Source of the DNA: Batrachochytrium dendrobatidis JAM81
Taxonomy: Eukaryota > Chytridiomycota > Chytridiomycetes > Rhizophydiales
Assembly: GCF_000203795.2 (NCBI RefSeq)
Contig: NW_006281105.1
Span: forward strand, 434,001-498,000
Length of the DNA: 64,000 nucleotides
Reading direction: 5' to 3'
Shown: one piece after another, positions 1-10,976 of the stretch
Layout of the letters: each line of letters opens with the position of its first letter
Position numbering within the stretch: position 1 is the first letter of the stretch
Position numbers and translations under genes: made by a program
Notes under the pieces: generated by a model
Databases searched by the model: none
Told to the model about the DNA's origin: nothing
Seen by the model: only the letters and a program-made list of their open reading frames with translations

Positions 1-708
1 TCACACAGGTTCCCAGCAGGCGCATTGGGTTGCTTGCTGGTCGATGGTCTTTCATGTGTTGCAGGAGTTTGTTTTGGCTCCCTCTTTGGGCCACGTGCAG
101 CACTGGGACTGGCTCCATGCGACGGTTTAGGAGTGTAACTCTGCTTTTTGGACCGTTGGTTGGGATTGTCATGGTCCTGCTGTTTCAGCTGTTTAGAAAG
201 CTTACTTGGATCGTTCCCTTTATCAGTTACATTACACTTGGGATTCTCTTTAGGTGTTGCTATTGACATCAATGCATGAGCAATCAGCATTGGTCAGTAT
301 ATGCAATCTCACATGGGCATGGTGGCAGAGCTTAAAGAACCCAAAAGGGACTTGCACTCATACTAATACAACCTCACTGCAATGCATTCGGCCATATCAA
401 CTTATATTACCTTTTCCGGAGCGTTTGCTATTACTGCGCGAGTTTAGGATATTACCATCGCTAGAGCGGTGGTTCTTGGAAGGTTTATTTGATTGGCTCT
501 TTAGGAGATTGCCAGACTGCTGGTGTGTCAGTGAAACAGCATCCAAATGGGTAGTTGTGGAAGATACATTAGCTGGCATACTAGAGGTAGTAGTAAAAGT
601 AACTTTGAGTGGGGTTACAGTAGTAGTGTATTGAATAGGTCGGATAAGGTGATGCTGTTGTTGCTGGATAATTAGGTGTGACTGAGTTGCTACGGTTGCT
701 GCGGCCAT
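1..708 (-). CDS. Partial low-complexity protein, N-terminal part only
   Basis: Minus-strand gene that runs off the left edge of the window. Exon 1 is 708-411, starting at an ATG (MAAATVATQ). Exon 2 is 259 to beyond position 1. The intron (410-260) has a GTAATA donor and an AATAG acceptor, and joining it keeps the frame (phase 1). The roughly 185 visible residues are rich in Gln, Thr, Ser, Lys and Pro: a QQQQHH run and Thr-rich stretch first, then a basic KRSGK/QRSKKQ segment. I see no recognisable domain, so it is probably a disordered regulatory or RNA-binding protein. The C-terminal part lies outside the window, and I cannot name a family. A second open frame just upstream (957-709) is not clearly connected to it. 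Confidence 0.5.
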
Positions 709-1319
709 TCAGGTAAAGGCGATATAGAGTATGGGTAAGTGTATGGCTAGAAAGGTCTGTCGAATAGGTGGAGTGAGCAGCAGCTTTAGTGTAACTCGGG
801 TGTAATGCAGCAAGAGAATTCTGGGCAAAAATTCGAAACTTGACCGACTTGGTTTTATCATTGCGTTCGCACTTGCTGCTTTAGTGCCCACATGATCCAC
901 ACATAATACAATTGTGTTGGCAGTCTTGTGCTGTTCTATTGGAGGCGCTGACTCCACCCACTCTTGTATTCACATGTCTTCTGCCAACAAATGGGCCTCA
1001 CCATTCGTACTTGCAATTCTTATGCTTGGAATTTCAATTACTCCATTTGGTATCTATATATGCTTGCCTAAACAATCCATCCTTGATGGTTGCGAATCGT
1101 ATTGATGATGTCAGATTTTCATCATACATGATGTGTATTATAAAAATGAGCCAGAAGCTCAAACATAACTGTTTACAGCTATACTCGTAGAATAAACCAC
1201 TTTTGCATTTATCTTGTAGTGATTGACTCTTGGAATAAGCAGTAGTTGAATAGTCATTGCTCATCCCTACTACAAATTGACTGCTTCTTCAGTACACATC
1301 CAGAGTTCTTCTGTGTTTG

Positions 1320-1480
1320 AAGTCGTACAAACTCATTTTTTATTGTACTCGAACTGTTTTATGCAGGGTTCAAGAATCAATAATAATCAAGCAATAGTGA
1401 AGCTTATACCTCGCGACATTACTGCTTGTTGAACGGTTGACAACCATGTTCAATCACTAAGCTTTTATTTTGTAAAGGGG
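1320..1480 (+). repeat. Dispersed repeat, internal fragment
   Basis: This block matches the repeat block at about 42320-42470 by eye. Both have a Cys/Arg-less AT-rich lead, then CTCGCGACA, a run ending in AACG(G/A)TTG, and CCATGTT followed by AATCA. No terminal inverted repeat is visible on this fragment. It is an old, diverged piece of the family described at 33801-34022. Confidence 0.45.
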
Positions 1481-1589
1481 AATATTGTCTAAATCAAATG
1501 TGCATTAGAAAATGTCTTTTCAATACCATTATTTGGTCTTGGAATACTACATCGTTCACCGCTTGCCAATCAGTTTCCAGATACAACGA

Positions 1590-2053
1590 CCATTGTGTAA
1601 TCCCTACAAACTATGGGTTTGAACCAGGATCATCTTGTTTGCATAACCATACATTGCACAATCGACAAGTCTAAGCCCAAACTCATCCATTGCAGTCCAG
1701 ATACCAAGTTTGGGTTTAAAGTACTGTAAACTTGTGTTGTATCCTAAAACGCATAGTGCAACATTGTATGGTTGACATGGAAACAATATCGCATTCCTGA
1801 AACGTGGATCTTCTCTTGAACTAGAGCACGAGCGTATCTACGAGTTTTGTAGAAGAGTTGAAGATTAGACAAGTACCAAGAATATAAAGTTTACTAGAAC
1901 AGATGTAAACATTCGTTCAGTTATACAGAAAAGACCAAGTGAACTGAATTCAAAAACACAATGTCGTCCAGTAAATTGGTACCAATCATGTCATGAGACT
2001 AGTTATTATCATCATTTTGATATTTAGCGTTTCATTTTACGTGAATACGAAAA
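1590..2053 (+). repeat. Dispersed MITE-like repeat, right terminus present
   Basis: The internal segments are shared with other copies: an ACTAT-GGTTTGAACC-type motif, a CATACATTGCACAATC stretch, a CTCATCCATTGCAGTCCAGAT stretch, and AGTAAATTG followed by TCATGTCATGAGAC. The right end is the terminal motif CATTTTACGTGAATACG at 2033-2049. The left terminus is not recognisable. The terminal motif points toward the androglobin-like ATG at 2162. Confidence 0.55.
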
Positions 2054-2161
2054 CAATTTCAGAGTATCAAGGTTGACTAGTGTAGATATATTCATTTGAA
2101 AAAGTACAGGACACTCTTATACTACGTCAAGCTTGACTACACGTACAAAATAATACTATAA

Positions 2162-5100
2162 ATGCCGCCAAAGTCTGCAGGTATCAAGAAAACAGGCCCT
2201 CTCATTCCACATACAACTAACCATGACACGAGTGAAAACAGTGCGGACGATATACCAGATACTCCAATAACAATATGGCCAGAGTGGTCCGACGTGGAAG
2301 TATCAGCAGAGAAATGGAGCACTAAACATGCTTTTGAAGATCCAGATGGTCTTGTATGGCTTCCTCGCTCACTACGCAAACTTGTTGATTCCGTCAAACG
2401 GCCCAATGAAATGGTTGGCGAAGGTCAAACACCGGTCGTGGTTCAGCCCATGATTTCCCTTGATGAGATGTTCAACTCACCATGCTCTCTCTTGACGTCG
2501 CCATTTTCTACCTCGGCACCGTTTATGAATACAACCAACACGTCTCGAGTTGGAGGGTGTGATTTGTTGAATCCAATTTCAGTACTACCGTTGGGATCTG
2601 CACATGAATCTACAGCACAGACAGTGCTGTATTCACAGAAACAGCAAACTCAGGGATCAAATTGGCCAGAGCCAGATGACAGCCATGCCGTATTGAGTAC
2701 TGATTTAACGAGCTTGGATGAGCCTGCTGATGCCGCTCAAATGCATTCCATCTCAGTTGGCGATTCCTTGCCCAGTCAGGAAATTCCCGGGTACGCCATA
2801 ACGCATGCTGGCATTTCGCCCGAAGATATATCAAAACAAACCGATCCATTACAAACAACTCCAAACAATAGAAAGGATGCAAATGGGATGGATGGCACAA
2901 GTCTGCTAGAATCAGTAGCACCAGTTCAAGAAAATTCAGATTCGCTTGTCGGCACATCCAAATTCTTTCAAACCAACAAACATCTTGTTGGATCTGAATT
3001 GATGCGATCAGTTTTAGCCAGCATGCATTTTCTTTACGAACAGCACAAGCTGTATAAACCTATTGCATTAGCAGCATCGACAATGAGTTCAAACATGCCA
3101 ACAAGTATTGCAGGAAATACTTCTGTGACAGTTTCTGGATTGACCGGAGTTGAAGATTTTACTCCATGGGATGCCATTTATCCTAAATCAAAAGATGGCA
3201 TTCCCATGTACAACCCATCTGGAAAGTATATTGTCAAGTTATTCTGGCTTGGAGCGTGGAGGAAAATCACGGTGGATGATCGTATCCCAATCGATGCAAG
3301 TGGAAAGCCGTTGATGATATCTAGTCCTGCTACCACAGAGATTTGGCCATTATTGATATGCAAGGCATTAGTTAAAGCTGCAAATACAAGGTGAATTGGA
3401 GTTGCGTGGTACTATTGATAAACTCAAAATCTTGTCTGGTTTGTCTACCACAAGCACAGTTTGACTACACCATTATTCACGAAGACGATCATCTAACATT
3501 ATTGTATTTTAACCCCATGATTTAGTTTTAAGGAGTGCGAAGGAATGAACGAAGCTGGAGATTTTGATGTCTTGCACTGTTTAAGGGGATGGATTCCAGA
3601 AAAATTACCCATTCGACCAAAAACTCTGACAAATCTTTCCTCTGTATTATTTTCGATTGCAAATAATCGACTACCTCAACTACGGTTTGACTCTAATACT
3701 TCAAATGCATCTCCACTCTGTTTAGTCACTCCATGTCAAAATTCATTACTCGAAAATCGTGAACTCAGCGGTTTAAATACTGGCTTCAAAAGTGGCAATT
3801 CGACTGATCGTCAAACTCCTACATCAGCATCTCCAGTACGACAAAATTTATCCCAGCCATCCATCTCATTCTTATTTGCCACCAAAGCAAGTGATGATGG
3901 CGATCCATGTGATGTAAAAACTCTTTCTTATCCACATCGGATTTGTGAAATCCGCGAAAACAGCGACCTTTTCATCAATAATAGTACGTCCCAGAATACA
4001 TATGCGTTCAAAATACGATGTTATTTCACATCAGGATTGAAGCGACTAACAAGTCCAAAGGATAAAGTCGAAGAGACTGATTATACAGACTTTTGGCTAT
4101 CGCAGCAGGAATTTGCGCAAAATTTTACCAATGTAGCCATTTATCATCCATCTGGATCGTTCAAAATATCCAAATCAATCAGTCAAATTACTGATGTTAC
4201 AAAATCTGCCGATACATATAGGATTTCTTCTGTTTTATGTAAGCACGTTGTTTAGGAACATCACATGCATGCTTGATTATGTTTGGTATAATTTCAAATA
4301 TGGACTTACAACTTCACATATTTTATTGTTTTTAATTCAACCATTGTACAATTTGGTAACCTAGCATCATCAGAAGAAACAAAAGAAGTCACGACTTTAA
4401 TATCATTTTCCAGTTTGGGTCGCATTCGACGAAACACAACAATCTGTATTCCATCGGTATCTGTTGAAGAATATTCATGGAACAGCACTGTTTTTAAACC
4501 AACCATCCTTCGTATCAGTACAAACAGCTGTGCATCGAGTCTTCTTCGTATTCTTCCAAACAGAGCGTATAAATTCACTATTGATTGTCCAACACCCTAT
4601 GCTCTCAACATTTACTCCCGTGACGATTTCAACCTAGATGATGAGGGAAAGTATTTGGTTGAAAAACAAGGACTGAAGATACGCGAGGTGGAAGATACAC
4701 TTCCCGCACAGCAGCCTGCATCGTGGTCGATTTTGTTCAAGCTTGTAGTCATGGTCAACGAGCCAACGCTTATGGGCATGCATTTGTATGTACCAGAGTT
4801 TATGCAAGCTGCAACATGTGTTCATGTAGTTAACAACGATACTGGAAAAGAAGTACCACAATTATTATACACGGACTTTCCACAAGTATATCAACCAACA
4901 AAGGTAACATTTTATTTTGATCAACTACGAGGACATCTAATTTTCTAGCAATTTACTCACATTTCAATGGCATTGTTGAAATGCATCCACGACAAAACAG
5001 AACGGCTATACGATTGTAGCAGATACACGAACATCCACCACACCTCGTCCGCCAACAAAATGGAAAGCGCGCCTGATCTCAGATTCGATACCACAGACTT

Positions 5101-6741
5101 TATCTGAAAAGGAACTGATATTCACCAAACCTCTTGTTCAAGACATTGAAGAGTCTTACTCTCATAACAAACGATACACGCTGTTTCGATATGTATTGAA
5201 AGTCAAGGATGCACAAATTAACAATGCTGCTTTTCAAGTTACATTTTCGCTTTCAGGAATCTGGATCAAACTGCAATTGTTTGATAACGATGTAGAAATT
5301 TTCTCTACAAAAGGAAAGGGGTCTGCTATTTGTTATTCTGCTCTACTTTATCATAGTGAGGACGTGGTTGTAAAGTCAAGTGATAAGACCAAGGATGATA
5401 AAAGAAGTGTGGCGGCAGCAGCAGCAGCTGCTCAGCAGGTATGCCAATTCAATGCATTTTTTGTATTTGGAAGATGTAGTCCAATGCCACATGGTAATAT
5501 AATTTATAACGAATATTTTTAAAATCTAGTCGTCAGTACCAAAACACAAGTACATTTTACAGGCAAGCATTGTTGCCACAGATGCGGAAATGCTGATTCT
5601 TACAGCGGCATTATCAGGAGCAGAAAACATTCGCCCAAACTCGCGTGGAACAAAGTCCACCAGTTCAGCAAAGAAAAAAAAAGCTACAATGAGCGCGGGC
5701 GGAGCTCCAATTCAACCCATAGCGATTTCAAATCTAGGAGCAGGTGCTGGAACAGCTGCAGGCGGTGGTACCACAACTTCTACAAATGTATCTAATGCAA
5801 CTACAGGAGCTGGCACGGCGATTACAGTTGGAGCAGCAACCATGGCGGGAATACCGACATCCGCAACAACCGGATCTGGTCAAACTGTCGCCAATGAAAC
5901 CGATCTCATATGGCATCTACGTATCATTTCAACTGATACAGCAACCGTTGTTGCTATTAAAGATACAGAACGTGAAGACAGGCAAAAAGCACTTAAAGAC
6001 TCGTGGGAGGCTGCTTCGCCTGGTCGCATGGCGCGAGCACGAGAATTACGAGACACATACATCCGGATGGTTGAGAATGGATTGGTTCGGCCTGCTCTAA
6101 TTGAAATTGGAAACATGAATTTATGCAAGCCATGGACCGTGCTGAAAACAATGTCACCAAAAGTTCAAATTATGACTGAGCAACAAAAAGATAGTGAAGA
6201 GCGAATCAAAAAACAAATTCTGGCAAAAGCCGGTAATAGGCAAAGCGGGCCGCGTTTCAATGCCATGACTTCAATGTCTACTTTACCATCCGCTATAGAG
6301 CCATCAGAGCCAAAAGACTGTGGGCTATCCGTCATTAATTTCAGATCGATTGTTGAATTAGCGGATGATTCAGCTCCACCACAAGTGCTTTCACCACAAG
6401 TTTTTGAACAAAAGGCACAGGAACGACGACTACTGATTGCTGAACATGGGGCTACCCACGCAGCAATTAAACTAGCTCGAGCAGAAAAAAAGGAAAAACG
6501 TGCATGGCACAAAAAGCTACTGATTGATATTGTTGAAGAAAAACTTAGAGAAGTAGAGCATTGGAACAAGATCGATGCAGCACGTCGTGATATGTATCGC
6601 CAGCGCATTTTAAAAGAGGCTGATGAATATCATGCAAAGCAAAAATCAATGCAAGAAGCTGCTATGAAGGCAGCCGAACTTGCTGCAGAGCAAGTGGCAA
6701 ATGAAGAATCTTCAGAGAAAAAAAAGAAGAGTAAAAAATAA
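2162..6741 (+). CDS. ADGB: Androglobin-like (calpain-7-like) cilium-associated protein
   Basis: Five exons: 2162-3390, 3526-4238, 4365-4903, 5001-5438 and 5530-6741, about 1376 aa. All junctions are GT..AG and keep phase. Residues about 35-75 (TIWPEWSDVEVSAEKW, then FEDPDGLVWLP) and about 335-410 (YNPSGKYIVKLFWLGAWRKITV..) match the degenerate calpain-like N-terminus of androglobin. DFDVLHCLRGWIPE in exon 2 and FKPTILRI plus NGYTIVAD in exons 3-4 match its beta-sandwich modules. The C-terminus is a long Lys/Glu-rich helix ending in a poly-Lys tail. The calpain catalytic Cys motif is not visible, and I see no globin fold or IQ motif in the middle region where metazoan androglobin carries them. 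Androglobin is linked to cilia and sperm flagella in animals, so a zoospore flagellum role is inferred. Family confidence is high; loss of the globin is moderate. Confidence 0.85.
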
Positions 6742-6821
6742 ACTTACACAAATGATTTTAAATTACTGTATAGAATGTAGGAATTGTGATAAACTCAATC
6801 AATAGGCTGGAGTCAGCACAA

Positions 6822-7988
6822 TTATTTATTTTGGAATTGAGAAAGTGCCTTTTCACGATTGGCCGAAACTGTATTCTTTTCTTCCTCTCTAGTGGCATCA
6901 AAGGAAATATGTGCTTGGTTCTAAATAATGAAATCACAGGTTTGTAAGATGGTAATAAAACATGAATCGTTCAATAGCCCAAATGAGTATAGATCTGTCA
7001 TTATTATGCAACATGTCGATTCAACTTACTAGTGGATTCTCGGGTGATTTCTTCCACTTTTTTTGAAGCGCCTGTTTGATTTGGCTTAATCTTAGAGTAG
7101 GATTTTCGGCCTAATTGTGTAGATCAGATTAAATTTGAATGACAAATAAAGGGTAAATAATCATTAAAATCCCAAACCCAGATCTCCTGTAGCTAATCCA
7201 TCTCATTACCTTGATAATAGGAAGTTCACGTTCTTCAAATACAGCATAGGCAGATTTTACTCGCTTTTCAGCATGACGTTCGACCTTGTCGTTGTTTGAA
7301 GCCGAGCCACTCTTACTGGCTAGATTGAGCAATTCCATGGCATTGTCGATGCCAGATGCAGCATAAGAATCCACATCTGGAGTAGTACCAAGAAAGGCAT
7401 CTAAATTTCCAGTCCTTGCAGGTGGTTTTTTAGCATCCCCTTTTTTGGGCTTGAATGAGATGGCGGCTTCTTCTGCATCAAGAATTGCCTGTCTAATAAA
7501 TCCAACCATAATTGACATTAATGGAGCAGCGTTTAATAGGTTGTATCAGGGTATGAATAAAATTGAATATCATCAGTCAGTGTAGCATTGATACCTCTCA
7601 GCCTTTTTTGCCAATGCTTCTTGCTGAAATCAGTCACAGTCAAGTAGAATATCAGAGATTAGTTCACGATCAATATGATGATCGCATATTTCAATCTAGA
7701 TACCCTCAACTTACTCGCTTGGCTTCTTCAGTCATTTTGGAAGTAGAATCCTTTGCTCCAGTCTTCCAGCTCTGTGCCTCTATAGCTTCTATATTAGCCT
7801 GCTTTTGGGCATTTTTTCCAGCTTGAGCGACAGCTTTCTTTTCCAAAGCAGCAGCAGCTCTATACAAATACACCAAAGCATGAGATTTGCCATCAAGTAG
7901 ATGAATTGGCAGAGACAATAGGCATGTAATAACGAATTGGCGGGTATGAACTGCAGTGCTTATCCTACTTTGAGTTTTTAGGTGGCAT
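6822..7988 (-). CDS. CCDC124: CCDC124-family ribosome-associated protein
   Basis: Six exons: 7988-7969, 7859-7715, 7623-7595, 7492-7210, 7110-7030 and 6920-6822, giving 218 aa (human CCDC124 has 223). The start is MPPKNSKAAAALEKK, typical of the basic N-terminus. A Lys/Ala/Glu helix follows, then FEERELPIIK and ENPTLRLSQIKQALQKKWKKS, with the family ending NPLNQAHISFDAT. CCDC124 (related to yeast Lso2) binds idle ribosomes at the factor-binding region and helps them restart; this is family knowledge. The first exon is only 20 coding bases and the third is 29, so automated callers could miss them. The gene is convergent with the androglobin-like gene (80 bp between stops). A repeat terminus starts 56 bp upstream of its ATG. 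Confidence 0.88.
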
Positions 7989-8043
7989 TTGGTCAGAGTT
8001 GAATCTTTAATTAGAAGAAAGTCGAAAGTCTTCAAGAACTTGA

Positions 8044-8324
8044 ATTACAACCGTATTCACGTAAAATGGAGTACTTTTCATTCTGTAACGACTTTGAAAC
8101 AATGAATATCTGGCAACATTCTCAATAAATACAATATTCATACAAACTATAGTTTTGAACTGAAACTGTCTTTATTGTACAATCACCAGATATTGAATTC
8201 AAGTGTTGAACTCATATTTCAAAATATCAGATAGAGTTGCAATCATGTCAATCCAATATTTAGTAAATCGACACTCATGAAACTGACTGTTTATGATGCA
8301 TTTTACGTGAATATGACTGTAAAT
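8044..8324. mobile_element. MITE-like element with terminal inverted repeats
   Basis: 281 bp non-coding element in the divergent promoter between CCDC124 and BFR1. The left end carries ATTACAACCGTATTCACGTA. The right end carries the inverted counterpart TTTTACGTGAATATGACTGT. Interior blocks (TATAGTTTTGAACTGA, ACAATCACCAGAT, ATTTAGTAAAT) recur in copies at 18895, 39285, 41117 and 58361. No transposase frame is present. Possible flanking AAT/AAT duplication, not certain. Confidence 0.65.
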
Positions 8325-8673
8325 CACTGAATTGCTATACAATCTGTACCAAGTATCATGAATTGAATAGATTGGTTTATTCAGCATATTGCAGTTTCCA
8401 AGAATGCATACTAGATCTACAGCAAGTTTGAATTCCAACATGAACACGACATTCATGAAACCACAAGTTCATATCGACTGTTTTGATGAATAAAACAACA
8501 AAGCGAGTCTGTGTGCAATGCAGTCATTCAATGGCAGAGTATCGCTCAATAAGAACTTGTCAAGTCTTGACTTTGGCATTTGCTAAAAGAAAAAGCCCAA
8601 AAATTCAACTTGCAGTCAATACATTTTGTTTTCCTTGCATTCTATTCATCAAAACCACTGCTATTAGTTGACC
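8325..8673. other. Intergenic, BFR1 upstream region
   Basis: About 350 bp between the MITE and the BFR1 start. It is AT-rich, and I see no gene or further repeat that I can support. Confidence 0.4.
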
Positions 8674-10653
8674 ATGACAGTTGAAAGTGCTCCCGTTGCT
8701 ACTACAGACAAGAAACGACCCCAAAAGCCCAATCAGGACAGGCACAATGCAGTATGTATTATTGGTTCCACGTGCATCAGATGATGAATTGCTGGAAGGT
8801 GGAGATGTTGATATAAATGCTAGTGGTATAAGGGCTGCGAGGATAATACATCACTTTGAAATCATGCACTCACTCTGTATTGCCATGTATGCGAACATCA
8901 CTATACATTACTAACCAGCTACTATCCGATATTTTATTGGATCTTCTATTAGGAAATACAAGAGATTCGCAATGAAATTGCCGAGCTTCAACAAAAGATG
9001 GTAAGCTTGATTTGTGTACATATTGTTTGAACTCTCTTACCGTTGCTCATGACCACGTCTTTGTAATGCATTGTGCAGAAGGAGATTCAGGACAAGATTC
9101 CCGAACAAAATACCGGCGATGCTGTATCCACTCGCAAAAATGAGCTTCGCGAAAAGCTCAGCGTTCATCTACAAGAAATCAAGGAACTGGCTGGAAAGCG
9201 AACCAAGCTTGTTGATCAATTGACTGCACTCCAGTCTGCACTCAAAAAAAAGGTATCCAATCTGTTTGAACAGGAATGACTTTTTATTGGTCTGATCTGC
9301 GCTTTTAAAATGTTTGATATAGCATGTCGATTACTTTGTCTTGAGCATTCCTGACTTTAAAATCAACTTGTGTTGTTTAGTTTGAATCTGAGCGAACGGA
9401 AAAGGCCAAGATCGGTCACAGGACTGTTGAGAGCGTTGACAGTAGAATCGAGTGAGTTTTAAATTTAATGATGCTTTATTTGTAGTGTTGAACTAGTGAA
9501 TTTTTCACAATGAAATTAAAGGTTACTTGATATTTCATTCAGTCCACAACTAGCAGTGGATTTCTGACCGATTTACTTATGCCTTTTAAATCTCTTGTCT
9601 CATTGAAACATTTCTTATTGTTGCAACTTTAAAAACAATAGCGAGATTGAAAAACAAATCCAGTTTGGCCAAGTCAAGTTGATTGATGAGAAGCGCATGG
9701 TATCCGAAATCTCCAATTTGAAAAAGGTCCGCAAGGTACTTGAAGGTTACTCCCAACAGCAAACTACCAACGATAATGACAAGGCTGCCATTGAAACTCT
9801 GCGTGCAGAACTCAAGACCCTTGACGGTCAGCGCGCTAGTCTTCGTGAATTGGCTGATACTACTCGAGCCGAACTCAACAAGGTGGCCGAATCATTGAGC
9901 ACATCGCGTGAATCACTTTCTGGATTGCTTGAGCAAAAGAGAGCCATAAAGTCTCAGGTGGATGCTGCCTTTGAAAAGATGCGTACTTTACGCTCTAACC
10001 ACAAGATCGCCAGGGACGAATTCTACAACTGGGAGCAGGAAGAGCGTCAAAAGCGTCAGGAACAGTTTAAGCAAAAACAGAGCGAGGAACGTGAGGCTCG
10101 CATTGTTGCACAGGCTGAGCGTGAATTGGAAGATGCAGACATTCCTGCGTTTACTGAAGAGATTAACCTTTGCAGCGCGCTGATTCATTTTCTTAGTGCC
10201 CAGGTTGGCTCATCTGAATCCAAAACCGGATCTGCTGCCAGCACTCCTGTTTCTCGTCCGACCACAACCAGCACTCGTGCTGTGGATGAATCGCTTCCAT
10301 CTGGAGCAACAGTCATGGTACGCAAGGGTGATAATGATGATGATTTTATGGTTCTTGGAAAGAAAGGGAAAAAGGGTAACAAGGGTGGTAAATCTGGATC
10401 TGGCACTTCCACAGATGGTGCAAAAGCTCGTCCAGTTAGACTGGATATTTTGACGGTGAACCAGCTGATTGCACTTAAAATCGATATCCCCGTTTCGTCC
10501 GACAACGTACCAGCCACTCTTGCGTCGCTGAATGAAAAGAAACAAGCCTTTTTATCTGAACAGGCTGCTCAAACTGCTGCTAATAAGCAGGCTGCACAGG
10601 CACGAATTGCTCAACTTCGCGAAGCTGCAAAGGCAGAGGAAATGAATGCATAA
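8674..10653 (+). CDS. BFR1: Bfr1-like coiled-coil, mRNP-associated protein
   Basis: Five exons: 8674-8751, 8953-9000, 9079-9252, 9381-9451 and 9642-10653, 460 aa (yeast Bfr1 has 470). Protein starts MTVESAPVATTDKKRPQKPN. The first ~300 residues are heptad-rich coiled coil, including EIQEIRNEIAELQQKM and DEIEKQIQFGQVKLIDEKRM, the most recognisable Bfr1 segment. After a Ser/Thr/Gly-rich linker with a basic KKGKKGNKGGK run, the C-terminus is LDILTVNQLIALKIDIPVSS followed by an Ala/Gln/Arg helix. Yeast Bfr1 associates with polysomes and mRNPs at the ER and affects secretion; this is family knowledge. It shares a MITE-bearing divergent promoter with CCDC124, another ribosome-linked gene. Confidence 0.85.
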
Positions 10654-10976
10654 GTATGCAGTTTTCCGCTGCATACTTTTTGGATCATTGACAATGGTGA
10701 TATACATGTCTTGCAATACATTGCTCAAATAGTTTCTCAATTGATTGCTGCGATTTTTAAACTGTGTTTCGGCTGGGCTGAGGATGAATTTGGATGAAAT
10801 AAAGCGAATCGGATTGAAGCCAAGTTTTGGAGTGCGATTGCTTTATGAAGTGTTTACATTGCCAATACGAGTTTCAACAAGTTCAATTTTCCTATCAAAA
10901 CAACTGTCAATTCCTTTTGAAGCCATTCAACAACATTCCAACAATCTTGTTATATACTTGAGCATATTTATTACCC
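10654..10976. other. Intergenic, SIN1 upstream region
   Basis: About 320 bp between the BFR1 stop and the SIN1 ATG. A + strand open frame from about 10745 crosses the SIN1 start in another frame. It has no family similarity and is not called. No regulatory element could be identified with confidence. Confidence 0.4.

Larger units (their letters stand above)
709..2161. other. Long intergenic region, mostly degenerate repeat copies
   Basis: About 1.45 kb between the divergent left-edge gene and the androglobin-like gene. I see no convincing coding exon, and the short open frames here lack family similarity or codon pattern. It holds two blocks of the dispersed repeat family (about 1320-1480 and 1590-2053). 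The last of these ends about 110 bp upstream of the androglobin-like start. Confidence 0.6.

Noticed and set aside
709..957. A minus frame directly upstream of the left-edge gene
   Set aside because: Composition is not protein-like and it does not splice in frame to the downstream exon in any obvious way.
5001..5100. Alternative splice into the androglobin-like exon 4 at an earlier CTAG acceptor near 4949
   Set aside because: It gives a frame ending at a TGA near 5105 and loses the conserved NGYTIVAD...KWKARLI segment; the CAG at 5000 keeps it.
8199..8456. Open frame inside the 8 kb repeat region
   Set aside because: It lies across a non-coding repeat copy, and the other copies do not keep it open.
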